Assembly: GCF_002024505.1 (NCBI RefSeq)
Contig: NZ_CP019402.1
Coordinates: 186,001 to 250,000, forward strand
DNA: 64,000 nucleotides
Origin: Plantibacter flavus
GTDB lineage: Bacteria; Actinomycetota; Actinomycetes; Actinomycetales; Microbacteriaceae
Reading direction: 5' to 3'
Shown: positions 19,530 through 28,000 of the stretch, one piece after another
How the letters are laid out: each line of letters begins with the position of its first letter
How positions within the stretch are numbered: the first letter of the stretch is position 1
Made by a program: the position numbers and the translations under genes
Notes under the pieces: model-generated
The model's database searches: none
What the model saw: only the letters and a program-made list of their open reading frames with translations
Told to the model about the DNA's origin: nothing

Positions 19530-20543
19530 ATGGCAACGATGCGTGACGTCGCGCGACTCGCAGGGGTCTCGGTCGCCACGGTGTCGTTCGTCGTCAACGA
19601 TTCGAAGCCGGTGTCCCCGGCCACTCGACTGCGGGTGGAGTCGGCGATGGTCGAGTTGGACTTCCGCCGGAACGCGGTCGCCCGCGCTCTCGCGAGCCGT
19701 CGGACCCGCATCATCGCACTGCTGTTCCCGGTGTTGCAGCATCGACTGTCCGACAACGCGGCCCGCTTCTTCACCGGTGCTGCGGAGGCTGCTGCCGAGC
19801 TCGGGTACACCGTCGTCCTCTGGCCGGAGCCGAGCGAACCCGACGCGCTTCGCGAGTTCACCTCAGATGGCCTCATCGACGGCGTCATCCTCATGGAGGT
19901 GCGGCTCGACGACCATCGGGTCGACCGTCTGCTCGCGGCCGGGACGCCACTGACGCTCATCGGTCGGACGCGCGACCCCTCCGGTCTCGACTACGTCGAC
20001 GTCGACTTCGAGGGGATGGTCGAGTTGTCCATCGATCGTCTGCAGGCCCTCGGTCATCGGGAGTTCGCCCTGCTCGAGGAGGTCGAGCGGGCCGACCTCG
20101 ACGGCTACGGCCCAGTGGTCCGCGTGCAGGAGACGTTCCATGCCGTGTGCGCGGCCCGTGGACTCCGCGCTCGGACGCTCCAGTGCACTCCCGATCCAGC
20201 CGGTGGTCGCGAGATCGCGGCGACCCTCCAGGCGGAGGCGCCCGAGGTCACGGCCGTCCTCGTACTCAACGATCGGGCGGCCCTCGGTTTCGTGAGCGAG
20301 CTCGGCAGGCGCGGCGTCTCGGTCCCCGACGACGTGTCCGTCGTCCTCGTCGCCTCCACCCGAGAGGTGTCGGAAGCGGCCGACCCGGCGCTTGCCGTCA
20401 CATTGCTGCCCGCCGCCCAGCTCGGCCGGATGGGCGTCGAGACCCTCGTCGGCCGGCTCGACGGCACCCTCGGTGAACTGCGTCACGAACTCGTCATGGG
20501 CGCCTTCCTCGAGGGCGCGTCCCTCGCGCCGCCGCCCGATTGA
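19530..20543 (+). CDS. LacI family transcriptional regulator (local repressor of the ThuA sugar operon)
   Basis: This 337-aa regulator has a canonical N-terminal helix-turn-helix (MRDVARLAGVSVATVSFVVN) and hinge residues ARALASRR, followed by a two-lobed sugar-binding effector domain. It is divergent from the six-gene operon, and two identical TTAACCGGTTTA sites separate them. That arrangement makes it the likely repressor, released by the imported sugar or its oxidised form. It differs clearly from the other LacI-type protein in this window, and each has its own operator sequence. Confidence 0.93.
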   Translation: MATMRDVARLAGVSVATVSFVVNDSKPVSPATRLRVESAMVELDFRRNAVARALASRRTRIIALLFPVLQHRLSDNAARFFTGAAEAAAELGYTVVLWPEPSEPDALREFTSDGLIDGVILMEVRLDDHRVDRLLAAGTPLTLIGRTRDPSGLDYVDVDFEGMVELSIDRLQALGHREFALLEEVERADLDGYGPVVRVQETFHAVCAARGLRARTLQCTPDPAGGREIAATLQAEAPEVTAVLVLNDRAALGFVSELGRRGVSVPDDVSVVLVASTREVSEAADPALAVTLLPAAQLGRMGVETLVGRLDGTLGELRHELVMGAFLEGASLAPPPD

Positions 20544-20579
20544 GTCGTCTCGTCGCGTGAGCGGCCCTCGAGCGACCGG

Positions 20580-21020
20580 TCACCGCACCTCAGGGCGCCG
20601 GGAGGACTCCGCCGCTCGGTTCGCGATCGCCCGGTGCCGTGCCTGCCCGATCAGCGATTGGGTGTAGCCGACGCGGTTCATGGTGTCGTGTCGGGCGAAG
20701 TCGGTCGAGATCGGGACCTGCTCGGTGTAGGTGTACGGGCCGGCCTGGACGTTCACGGAGACGAACCCCGAGACACGCCTCTCCTTCGCGAAGAGGAACA
20801 GCAGGCTGAGGAAGAAGAACCAGATCAACACGATGACCAGCACGATGGCCCACGCCGGGGTGTGGGTGGTCGTCGAGGTCTGATCGCTCGACGTCACATT
20901 GACGTCCGCGAGTGGCCACGTGCCGGCGGGTGTCATGATCACGTCGTCAGTGACCCTGATGTTGCCGATCTGGACGAGGAGGGGCTGCGGCATCGGCGGG
21001 AGCTGGGTGGTCATGGGCAT
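20580..21020 (-). CDS. Small membrane protein, DUF6232-like
   Basis: This 146-aa protein begins with a short soluble segment (QIGNIRVTDDVIMTPAGTWPLADV), which recalls the DUF6232 family of small actinobacterial proteins with a central membrane hairpin. A strongly hydrophobic stretch (AWAIVLVIVLIWFFFLSLLFLFA) occupies residues about 57-79, and a polar tail follows. ATG 21020 and ATG 21014 are both possible starts. It stands alone between the LacI-type gene and the esterase gene. The family assignment is tentative and no function is known. Confidence 0.6.
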   Translation of the reverse strand: MPMTTQLPPMPQPLLVQIGNIRVTDDVIMTPAGTWPLADVNVTSSDQTSTTTHTPAWAIVLVIVLIWFFFLSLLFLFAKERRVSGFVSVNVQAGPYTYTEQVPISTDFARHDTMNRVGYTQSLIGQARHRAIANRAAESSRRPEVR

Positions 21021-21113
21021 CGACCATAACCAATCGGTTCAGACCGCCGCCGGAGTTCTCCACAGCCCTCGATGGAGCGGAGGCCGGGTCGAGGAGCCCT
21101 GTCCCCGTCCCGG

Positions 21114-22418
21114 TCACGGTCGTTGGAGGCCGATCCGCGGGTAGAGCGCGCGGAGCGTCTGGTCCAGCCCGCCCGTGAGTGAGCTGACCCCGTGGTCGCC
21201 GCCCGGTATCGCGAAGGTCTGGACCTTCCAGCCGGCGGCCGTCGCGGTGGCTGCGGCGCGCCCCATCATGTCGGTGTACACCGTGTCCGCGGTCCCGGCG
21301 GAGAAGAACGCCTCCGTGTCGGCGTATCTCGTCTTCGCCATGATGGTCGCCGGTTTGATCGCGTCGTACGCGTTCTGGTCGCCGTCGAACATCGTGCGCA
21401 GGCTGTCCGCAGGGACGCTGGCGCCCGGATACTCCTCACCCGAGACACTGACGACGTTGCCGAAGGTCTGCGGGTACTTGGCTCCGTAGTAGATCGCACA
21501 GCTGCCGCCGGCCGAGTATCCGGCGACCGTCCAGTCCTTCGGCGATTCGAGGATGTGCAGGTTCGCCTTCGCCCAGGGGAGGACGTCCTGCGTGACGTAG
21601 GTCTCCACCTTCCCGTACCGCCCGTCGATGCACAGCGGATCCACGGAAGGGTCGCCGAGCTGGTCCACGACGAGCGCGATGGGGGCGAGCCCCTGATGGT
21701 CGGCGGCGATCGCGTCGAGCGCCTCGCCGATCCACTTCGCGTCGGGGTCTCCCGGTTGTCCCATCATCATGAGGACGAAGGGGAGCGCCGGGGGATCTTT
21801 CACGAGCGCGGCGGGTGGGTAGTAGACCTGCGCCGGGCGGGCGTCGAACCCGGAGTTCGTGTTCGGGATCCGGTCGCCCGTGGGAAGCGGGCCGAACCTG
21901 CCTGTCTTCGGCAGGTCGGCCGGCGGCTTCCACGTCTCGTACAGCGGACGGGCCGGATCGCCGGTGGGCGTGCTCGTCGGTGTCACGAGGCTGATCGGCT
22001 TGCGGTTCTGGACGTGGAACATCGACCCGAGGGTGGTCTGGACGCCGTACGCGCCGTTGACGCCCAGCGCCGCGGTCGCGCCGAAGACGAGGATGCAGGC
22101 GACGGCGATGACGCGCCGCTGCCACGAGACGCGCCAGCAGATGGTGAGGACGGCGAGCGCGATGCCGGCGAAGACGCCGATCAACCAGGGCTCCGCGGCA
22201 CGGATCAACGGCCCGCCGAAGAGGTTGAGCACGTCGAAGAGCAGCCAGACCGTCCCCAGCGCGAGGAGCGCACCGGCCAGGAGGGCGATGGCGGCGCTCA
22301 GGTACCACAGCAGCCCGGACCGACGGATGACGAGGTACAGCAGGCCGGCGATGCTGAGCGCGTCGAGCACCCAGACGAGTGGACCGTCGATGACGTCGAG
22401 GTTCCACAGCCAGTCCAT
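21114..22418 (-). CDS. Membrane-anchored esterase, alpha/beta-hydrolase of the esterase D/antigen-85-like type
   Basis: The 434-aa protein has four hydrophobic spans in its first 125 residues and then a long hydrolase domain. The nucleophile elbow is GYSAGG, DQLGDP and EYPGAS segments follow, and the histidine is in PGGDHGVSS near the C-terminus. The order fits the putative-esterase (enterochelin esterase/mycolyltransferase-like) family with a membrane anchor, as seen in corynebacterial and microbacterial cell-envelope esterases. The catalytic domain would face outside after the fourth span. The substrate is unknown, and no neighbour gives a clear role. Confidence 0.82.
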   Translation of the reverse strand: MDWLWNLDVIDGPLVWVLDALSIAGLLYLVIRRSGLLWYLSAAIALLAGALLALGTVWLLFDVLNLFGGPLIRAAEPWLIGVFAGIALAVLTICWRVSWQRRVIAVACILVFGATAALGVNGAYGVQTTLGSMFHVQNRKPISLVTPTSTPTGDPARPLYETWKPPADLPKTGRFGPLPTGDRIPNTNSGFDARPAQVYYPPAALVKDPPALPFVLMMMGQPGDPDAKWIGEALDAIAADHQGLAPIALVVDQLGDPSVDPLCIDGRYGKVETYVTQDVLPWAKANLHILESPKDWTVAGYSAGGSCAIYYGAKYPQTFGNVVSVSGEEYPGASVPADSLRTMFDGDQNAYDAIKPATIMAKTRYADTEAFFSAGTADTVYTDMMGRAAATATAAGWKVQTFAIPGGDHGVSSLTGGLDQTLRALYPRIGLQRP

Positions 22419-22511
22419 CGATGCTCCGTCCTGCGTACCGCGATGGTTGTCAGGCTAAGCGGCCACCCTGAGCGGGACAAGGGCCGTTGGGCGTCCTCAC
22501 GGGCTCGCCCA

Positions 22512-22517
22512 TAGGAT
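22512..22517 (+). promoter_or_regulatory. Candidate -10 element of glyS
   Basis: TAGGAT fits TANNNT and lies about 86 bp before the glyS start, implying a leader of about 80 nt. No clear -35 box and no T-box-like structure were seen in this leader. Confidence 0.3.
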
Positions 22518-22602
22518 TGAGGGGTTCCGGGAGCGGGCGCCAGCCAGGCGTCAGCACCGGAAGGTACCGCCGCGTGGCAAGCGGCACGGAGGATCCACAC
22601 CC

Positions 22603-23994
22603 ATGGCAGAGCAGTCCCATCTCGAGTCCGTCATCACCCTGGCCCAGCACCGCGGCTTCGTCTTCCCGTCGGGAGACATCTACGGCGGTACGCGGTCTGC
22701 GTGGGATTACGGGCCCCTGGGCGTCGAGCTCAAGGAGAACATCAAGCGCCAGTGGTGGAACGCGTTCGTGCGTGGCCGCGGCGACATGGTCGGTCTCGAC
22801 TCCGCCGTCATCCTGCCCACCCCGGTCTGGGAGGCGTCCGGTCACGTCAAGGTCTTCAGCGACCCGCTGACCGAATCACTCATCACCCACAAGCGGTACC
22901 GGGCCGACCACCTGTTCGAGGCGTACGAGGCCGAGCACGGCCACCCGCCGGAGAACGGCCTCGCCGACATCCCCGACCCCGAGCACCCCTCGAAGGTCGG
23001 CCAGTGGACCGAGATCCGCCAGATGTCCGGCCTGCTGAAGACCTTCCTCGGCGTCGTCGACGACGAGTCTGGTCTCCACTACCTGCGTCCCGAGACCGCG
23101 CAGGGCATCTTCACGAACTTCGCGAACGTGCTGCAGACGGCCCGCAAGAAGCCGCCGTTCGGCATCGGCCAGATCGGCAAGGCGTTCCGCAACGAGATCA
23201 CGCCCGGCAACTTCATCTTCCGCACCCGCGAGTTCGAGCAGATGGAGATCGAGTTCTTCGTCGAGCCTGGCACGGACGACGAATGGCAGCAGACCTGGAT
23301 GGACCTCTGCTGGGCCTGGTTCATCGACCTCGGCATGACGCCCGACAACATCCGTTGGTTCGAGCACCCGCAGGAGAAGCTGGCGCACTACTCGAAGCGC
23401 ACCGTCGACATCGAGTACAAGTTCGGCTTCGCCGGCAGCGAGTGGGGCGAGCTCATGGGCGTCGCGAACCGCACCGACTACGACCTCAAGGTGCACGCCG
23501 AGCAGTCCGGCAAGGACCTCAGCTACTTCGACCAGGCCAAGAACGAGCGGTACATGCCGTACGTCATCGAGCCGTCGTTCGGTCTGACCCGTGCGCTCAT
23601 GGCCTTCCTCGTCGACGCGTACGAGGAGCAGGAGCTGCCGCCGAACGCCAAGGGCAAGATCGAGAAGCGCACCGTGCTGCACCTCGACCCGCGTCTCGCG
23701 CCCGTCAAGGTCGCCGTGCTGCCGCTGTCCCGCAACGAGGCGCTGTCGCCGCTCGCCCGCCAGATCGGCGACGAGCTGCGCGGCTCGTGGAACATCGACT
23801 TCGACGACTCGGGTGCGATCGGCCGCCGCTACCGTCGTCAGGACGAGATCGGCACCCCGTACTGCGTGACCGTCGACTTCGACTCGCTTGAGGACAACGC
23901 CGTGACGGTCCGCGACCGCGACAGCATGCAGCAGGAGCGTGTCGCCATCGACGAGCTGTACGCCTACCTCGCCACCCGCCTTAAGGGCGCGTAG
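22603..23994 (+). CDS. glyS: Glycyl-tRNA synthetase (single-chain, class II)
   Basis: This 463-aa enzyme charges tRNA-Gly with glycine. It is the eukaryote/actinobacteria-type homodimer, not the alpha/beta tetramer. Class II motifs are visible: [19 protein letters not shown] (motif 1 region), [14 protein letters not shown] (motif 2) and [11 protein letters not shown] (motif 3). The C-terminal anticodon-binding domain starts near residue 360 ([13 protein letters not shown]). ATG 22603 follows GGAGGA at good spacing. A strong terminator lies 18 bp after the stop. Confidence 0.97.
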   Translation: MAEQSHLESVITLAQHRGFVFPSGDIYGGTRSAWDYGPLGVELKENIKRQWWNAFVRGRGDMVGLDSAVILPTPVWEASGHVKVFSDPLTESLITHKRYRADHLFEAYEAEHGHPPENGLADIPDPEHPSKVGQWTEIRQMSGLLKTFLGVVDDESGLHYLRPETAQGIFTNFANVLQTARKKPPFGIGQIGKAFRNEITPGNFIFRTREFEQMEIEFFVEPGTDDEWQQTWMDLCWAWFIDLGMTPDNIRWFEHPQEKLAHYSKRTVDIEYKFGFAGSEWGELMGVANRTDYDLKVHAEQSGKDLSYFDQAKNERYMPYVIEPSFGLTRALMAFLVDAYEEQELPPNAKGKIEKRTVLHLDPRLAPVKVAVLPLSRNEALSPLARQIGDELRGSWNIDFDDSGAIGRRYRRQDEIGTPYCVTVDFDSLEDNAVTVRDRDSMQQERVAIDELYAYLATRLKGA

Positions 23995-24012
23995 GCCTCC
24001 GCCGCACACCTG

Positions 24013-24048
24013 AACGCCCGCTCGCCCAGGTATGGGCGAGCGGGCGTT
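24013..24048 (+). terminator. Rho-independent type terminator after glyS
   Basis: A perfect 16-bp stem (24013-24028 with 24033-24048) encloses a 4-base loop and is followed by TCTTC. It also lies at the end of the convergent dienelactone hydrolase gene and may act in both directions. Confidence 0.82.
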
Positions 24049-24089
24049 TCTTCGCCCGAGAATGGGCGAACGGATGCGGATCGCTCGGG

Positions 24090-24833
24090 TTAGGCGTTGC
24101 CGAGTGAGGTGTCGAGGAACGCGAGCGTCTTCACCCAGGCGTCGGCGGCCGCGTCCTCACGGTAGGTGATCGTGTTGGTGTCGTTGAAGAAGGCGTGACC
24201 GGCCTCGGGGTAGACGGTCGCGGTGAACTCGACCCGCGCGTCCTCCATCGTCGTGGTCAGCTCGGGCAGGCTCTTCATGAGGCCCTCGTCCTGGTCACCG
24301 TAGAACGCGAGGACGGGGCAGGCGATGCTCGTCACGGCCTCGGGCTCGGGCGGGTAGCCGTAGAACGGGACGGCGGCGCGGATGCGGCGGTCGGCCGCGG
24401 CGAGCGCGAAGCTGTAGCCGCCGCCGAAGCAGAAGCCGACGACGGCGACGCGGCCGTCGATCCCCTCCTCGTCGAACAGGGCGTCGACGGCCTTCCCCAG
24501 ATACCCGAGCGCCTCCTCGGCGTACTCGGGCGACTTCGAGGCCGAGAGCTTCTCGCGCAGCTTCGGCTGTGCCGCGGTCCTCGTCGCCTCGTCGCTGTTG
24601 AAGACGAGGCTCTCCAGCTCCGCACCGATCTCGGGCGTGACGCCGGCACCACTCAGGATGTCGGGCGCGATGACGAGGTACCCCTCCGCGGCGAAGCGGT
24701 CGGCGACGTCGGTGATGTGCGGGACGAGGCCCCAGATCTCGTGGATGAGCACGAGCCCGCCGCGGAGTTCGACGCCCTTCGGCGGGTCGGCGCGGTAGGC
24801 GGTGAGGCCCTTGGTCAGCGTGATGGTCGTCAT
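24090..24833 (-). CDS. Dienelactone hydrolase family protein
   Basis: This 247-aa alpha/beta hydrolase carries the cysteine nucleophile in GFCFGGGYS (near residue 133), which is the dienelactone hydrolase signature in place of serine. The acid YGDQDEG and the histidine EAGHAFFND complete the triad. VLIHEIWGL near the N-terminus forms the oxyanion region typical of the family. No aromatic-degradation genes lie nearby, so the physiological substrate is not known; many actinobacterial members are general esterases. It converges on glyS. Confidence 0.9.
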   Translation of the reverse strand: MTTITLTKGLTAYRADPPKGVELRGGLVLIHEIWGLVPHITDVADRFAAEGYLVIAPDILSGAGVTPEIGAELESLVFNSDEATRTAAQPKLREKLSASKSPEYAEEALGYLGKAVDALFDEEGIDGRVAVVGFCFGGGYSFALAAADRRIRAAVPFYGYPPEPEAVTSIACPVLAFYGDQDEGLMKSLPELTTTMEDARVEFTATVYPEAGHAFFNDTNTITYREDAAADAWVKTLAFLDTSLGNA

Positions 24834-24937
24834 ATCGCCAGTGTTCCAGCCGACCCTCCGCTCCGGCTGGGGGTTGCGCTGCCTCGCGAGTTATCCACAG
24901 ATTCTGGACGAGTATCCAAACTGATGTTTCAGATGAC

Positions 24938-24943
24938 TACAGT
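24938..24943 (+). promoter_or_regulatory. Candidate -10 element of the PKS operon
   Basis: TACAGT fits TANNNT and lies 7 nt before an in-frame GTG at 24950, a leaderless-like geometry. If transcription begins there, the ribosome could instead use the better-supported starts at 25028 or 25085. There is no clear -35 box. Confidence 0.35.
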
Positions 24944-25027
24944 CGGGCTGTGGCGTGCCCACGGGCCGGCTCTCCTCACCGCGAGGCGGCCCCGGGACCT
25001 CGACCCACTCCGTCCGGAGTCGTCGAC

Positions 25028-28000
25028 ATGCCGACCTGCCCCCTCGTTCCATCCGCGATCAACACCCTCGGAGGTTCTCTCGTCGTGCCCGTTCGACCAC
25101 TCGCCATCGTCGGCCTGTCCGCCCGCTTCGGTGGCGCGGCAGACGCCCACCAGTACTGGCACAACATCCTGGCGGCCCGACGCAGCGGCTCCGTCGTCCC
25201 CCGCTCGGGATGGGATCACGCCACCTTCTTCGCGCCGCACGACCCCAGAGCGGTGCATCACGCCTACTCCGACCAGGGTTCCTTCATCGACGACGTCGAG
25301 CAGTTCGCGGCGCGGCACTTTCGCATCCCGCCCAGCCGGGCGCACGCGATGGACCCGCAACATCGCCTGCTCCTCGAGGCTGCACGAGCCGCCTGGATCG
25401 ACGCCGGGTTCGAACGTCGTCGTGTCGACCGGTCGTCCGTCGGCGTGTTCGTCGGGATGGCCGCGAACGACTATCGAGAACTCACCTCCCTCCGCATCCG
25501 GGCGAAGCTCCTCGGCGACGACTCCATCCATCCCGAGCCCGCCGCAGCGGACCTCGGGGCGGCGCTGGCGGCGCGCGTCGCCGGCGTGCGTCCGTTCCAC
25601 GCGTTCTCGATGCCCGGGTGCCTGCCGAACATGGGGCCGGCGCTGGTGAGCAGCACGCTCGACCTCGGCGGCCCGAGCTTCGCCGTCGACGCCGCGTGTT
25701 CCAGCAGCCTCGTCGCGCTGCACCAGGCGGTCGCCGCCATCCGATCCGGGCAGTGCTCGGCGGCGCTCGTCGGCGGCGTCAACCTGAGCCTCGTCCCGGA
25801 TGCGATGGTCGCCTTCTCGCGGATCGGTGCACTGTCACGGAACGGGGTGTGCCGACCGTTCGACGGCGATGCCGACGGATTCCTCCTCGGCGAGGGCGTC
25901 GGCATGATCGTCGTCAAACCGCTCGAGGCCGCCATCGACGACCACGACGACGTCTACGCGGTCATCCGCGGCTCCGGGGTGTCCAACGACGGCCGGGCCG
26001 AAGGGCCGATGACGCCGACGACGGATGGACAGCTGGCGGCGCTCCGCCGGGCCTACGAGGACGCCGCGGCCGACCCCGCCGACCTGGGTGTCGTCGAGGC
26101 GCACGGCACGGCCACCCCGGTGGGCGACCGCACCGAGCTGGAATCGCTGGCGGCGCTGCGTCGTCGCGGGGCATCGCCGCACCGGACCGCCACGGTCACG
26201 GCCGTGAAGGCGCTCGTGGGGCACACGATGGCGGCGGCCGGGATCGCCGGCATCGTCAAAGCGGCACTCATGGCGAGGCATCGGGTCGTCCCCGGGCAGC
26301 CCCGCCTGCGTTCGGAGGCGCACACCGAGGTCCTCCGAGACGGCCGCCTGGCGCTCGCCTCACACGCCATCGACCCGGGCGACGACGGTCTGGGCCTCAT
26401 CGGCGTCAGCTCGTTCGGGTTCGGCGGCACCAACGCGCACGTGGTGCTCGAATCACCGCCGACGCGAGCAGGTCGAGTCCGTCGGCATGCCGCTGGGGGA
26501 CCGGCCGACGAAACGCTCCCGCACCTCCTCGTGTTCTCGGCCGCCGACCCCATGCTGCTCGGCGAGCACCTTCGTGCGGTCCTCGCCGTCCTCGAGGCCG
26601 CCGACGCACCGTCCATCGCCGGCCTCGCACGGACCCTGAGCTCTCGGGCGCTCGCGAGCACCCGGCTGGCGATCGTGTGCCGCACCGCCGCCGAGCTGAT
26701 CTCCGGGCTGTCGGCCGCCTTAGAGCAGCTCGCCCACGGAACCACCGGGGTGATCTCCGCGGACGTCTGCACCGGGGTCCATGTCGACGAGGCCGCTCGG
26801 CGGATCGCCTTCGTCTTCCCCGGGCAGGGCAGCCAGACCCCGCGGATGCAGTCGGACCTCCTCGATCGATTCCCCGCCTTCCGTGCAGCTGCCGAGACAC
26901 TGAACGAGCAGGTGCTCGAGGAGACCGGGGTCGATGTGCTCGCGGCGCTCTCCGCGGCCGACGCCGAGACCCCCTCCGGAATCGACCGTCTGACGTCCAC
27001 CGAGGTCTGCCAACCCGCGCTCGCGGTGACGGCGCTCGCCACCGTGGCGCTGTTGCGCGAGATCGGCGTGGAGCCCGACCTCGTCCTCGGGCACAGCGTC
27101 GGCGAGCTTCCCGCCCTGGCGACGGCGGGCGCGCTCGATGCGCCCGACGCCGTGCGGCTCGCCGCGGTCCGCGGACACCACATGCGATCGGCTGCGACGC
27201 GACCCGGCGACGGCATGACGGCCCTCGGCTGCGACGCCGAGCAGGCCGCAGCGCTCCTCAGCGGCATCGACGACGCGTGGATCGCGGCCGCCAACGATCC
27301 CCGGCAGACGGTGGTGAGTGGAACCGGCGAGGCCCTGCGAGCCGTCGCGGAACGGTGCGTCGAGCACGGGGTGTCGACTCAACCCCTGCGCGTCGCCACC
27401 GGGTTCCACTCGCCTCTGCTCGAGCCGATCCGGCCGGCCCTCGTGGCGGACCTGTCGCGGTTCCGGCCTCGCGCGCCGCAGGTGCAGCTCGTGTCGACCG
27501 TGACGGGCCGCACGGTCGAGACGGGCGAGGAGCTGGGTCGTCAGCTCGAGGAGAACGTCTTCTCCACGGTGCGGTTCCGCGAGGCGATCGAGTCGGCGTC
27601 CGCATCCGACGTCGGCGTCTACGTCCAGATCGGTGGGGGGTCGGCGCTGCTCGGGTCCGTCCGACGCTCCCTGGGTGATGCGCCCGACGTACGCGTCATC
27701 TCAAGCAGCGCGTCGGCGCCGGACGACGCGGCGACCTTCCTCCGACTCATCGGTCGGCTGACGGTGCTGGGCGCCGACCTCGACCTGGCATCGCTCGTCC
27801 CACCAGACACCGCGGGTGTGGCGCTGCCGATCGCGCCGCTGCCGACCGAGCCGTACTGGGTCGTCGGCCCGGACGCCGCCGCCCCGACGACCACGCCCCG
27901 AGAACCCACATCCGAGCCGCACCGACCACCCTCCCCCGTCGAACAGGATCCCCACTCCATGCACCACAACCCTCACGACCTGCCGCCCTCCCCCCTCGCC

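Noticed and set aside
21192..22514. A 440-residue open frame antisense to the esterase
   Set aside because: Arginine-, glycine- and glutamate-rich with no motif. The esterase on the other strand has full motif support.
22518..22602. Possible T-box or glycine riboswitch leader of glyS
   Set aside because: The leader of about 85 nt lacks a T-box sequence, specifier loop or antiterminator pairing, and no glycine-riboswitch-like fold was seen.
24891..24899. TTATCCACA, a perfect match to the DnaA box
   Set aside because: A single isolated box with no cluster, AT-rich unwinding element or dnaA/dnaN neighbours. It is most likely chance, though it lies upstream of the PKS operon.
24950..27678. A long overlapping frame in the +1 phase of the PKS gene
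   Set aside because: It is proline- and arginine-rich and mirrors the GC pattern of the PKS; only the frame from 25028 to 29788 contains domain motifs.
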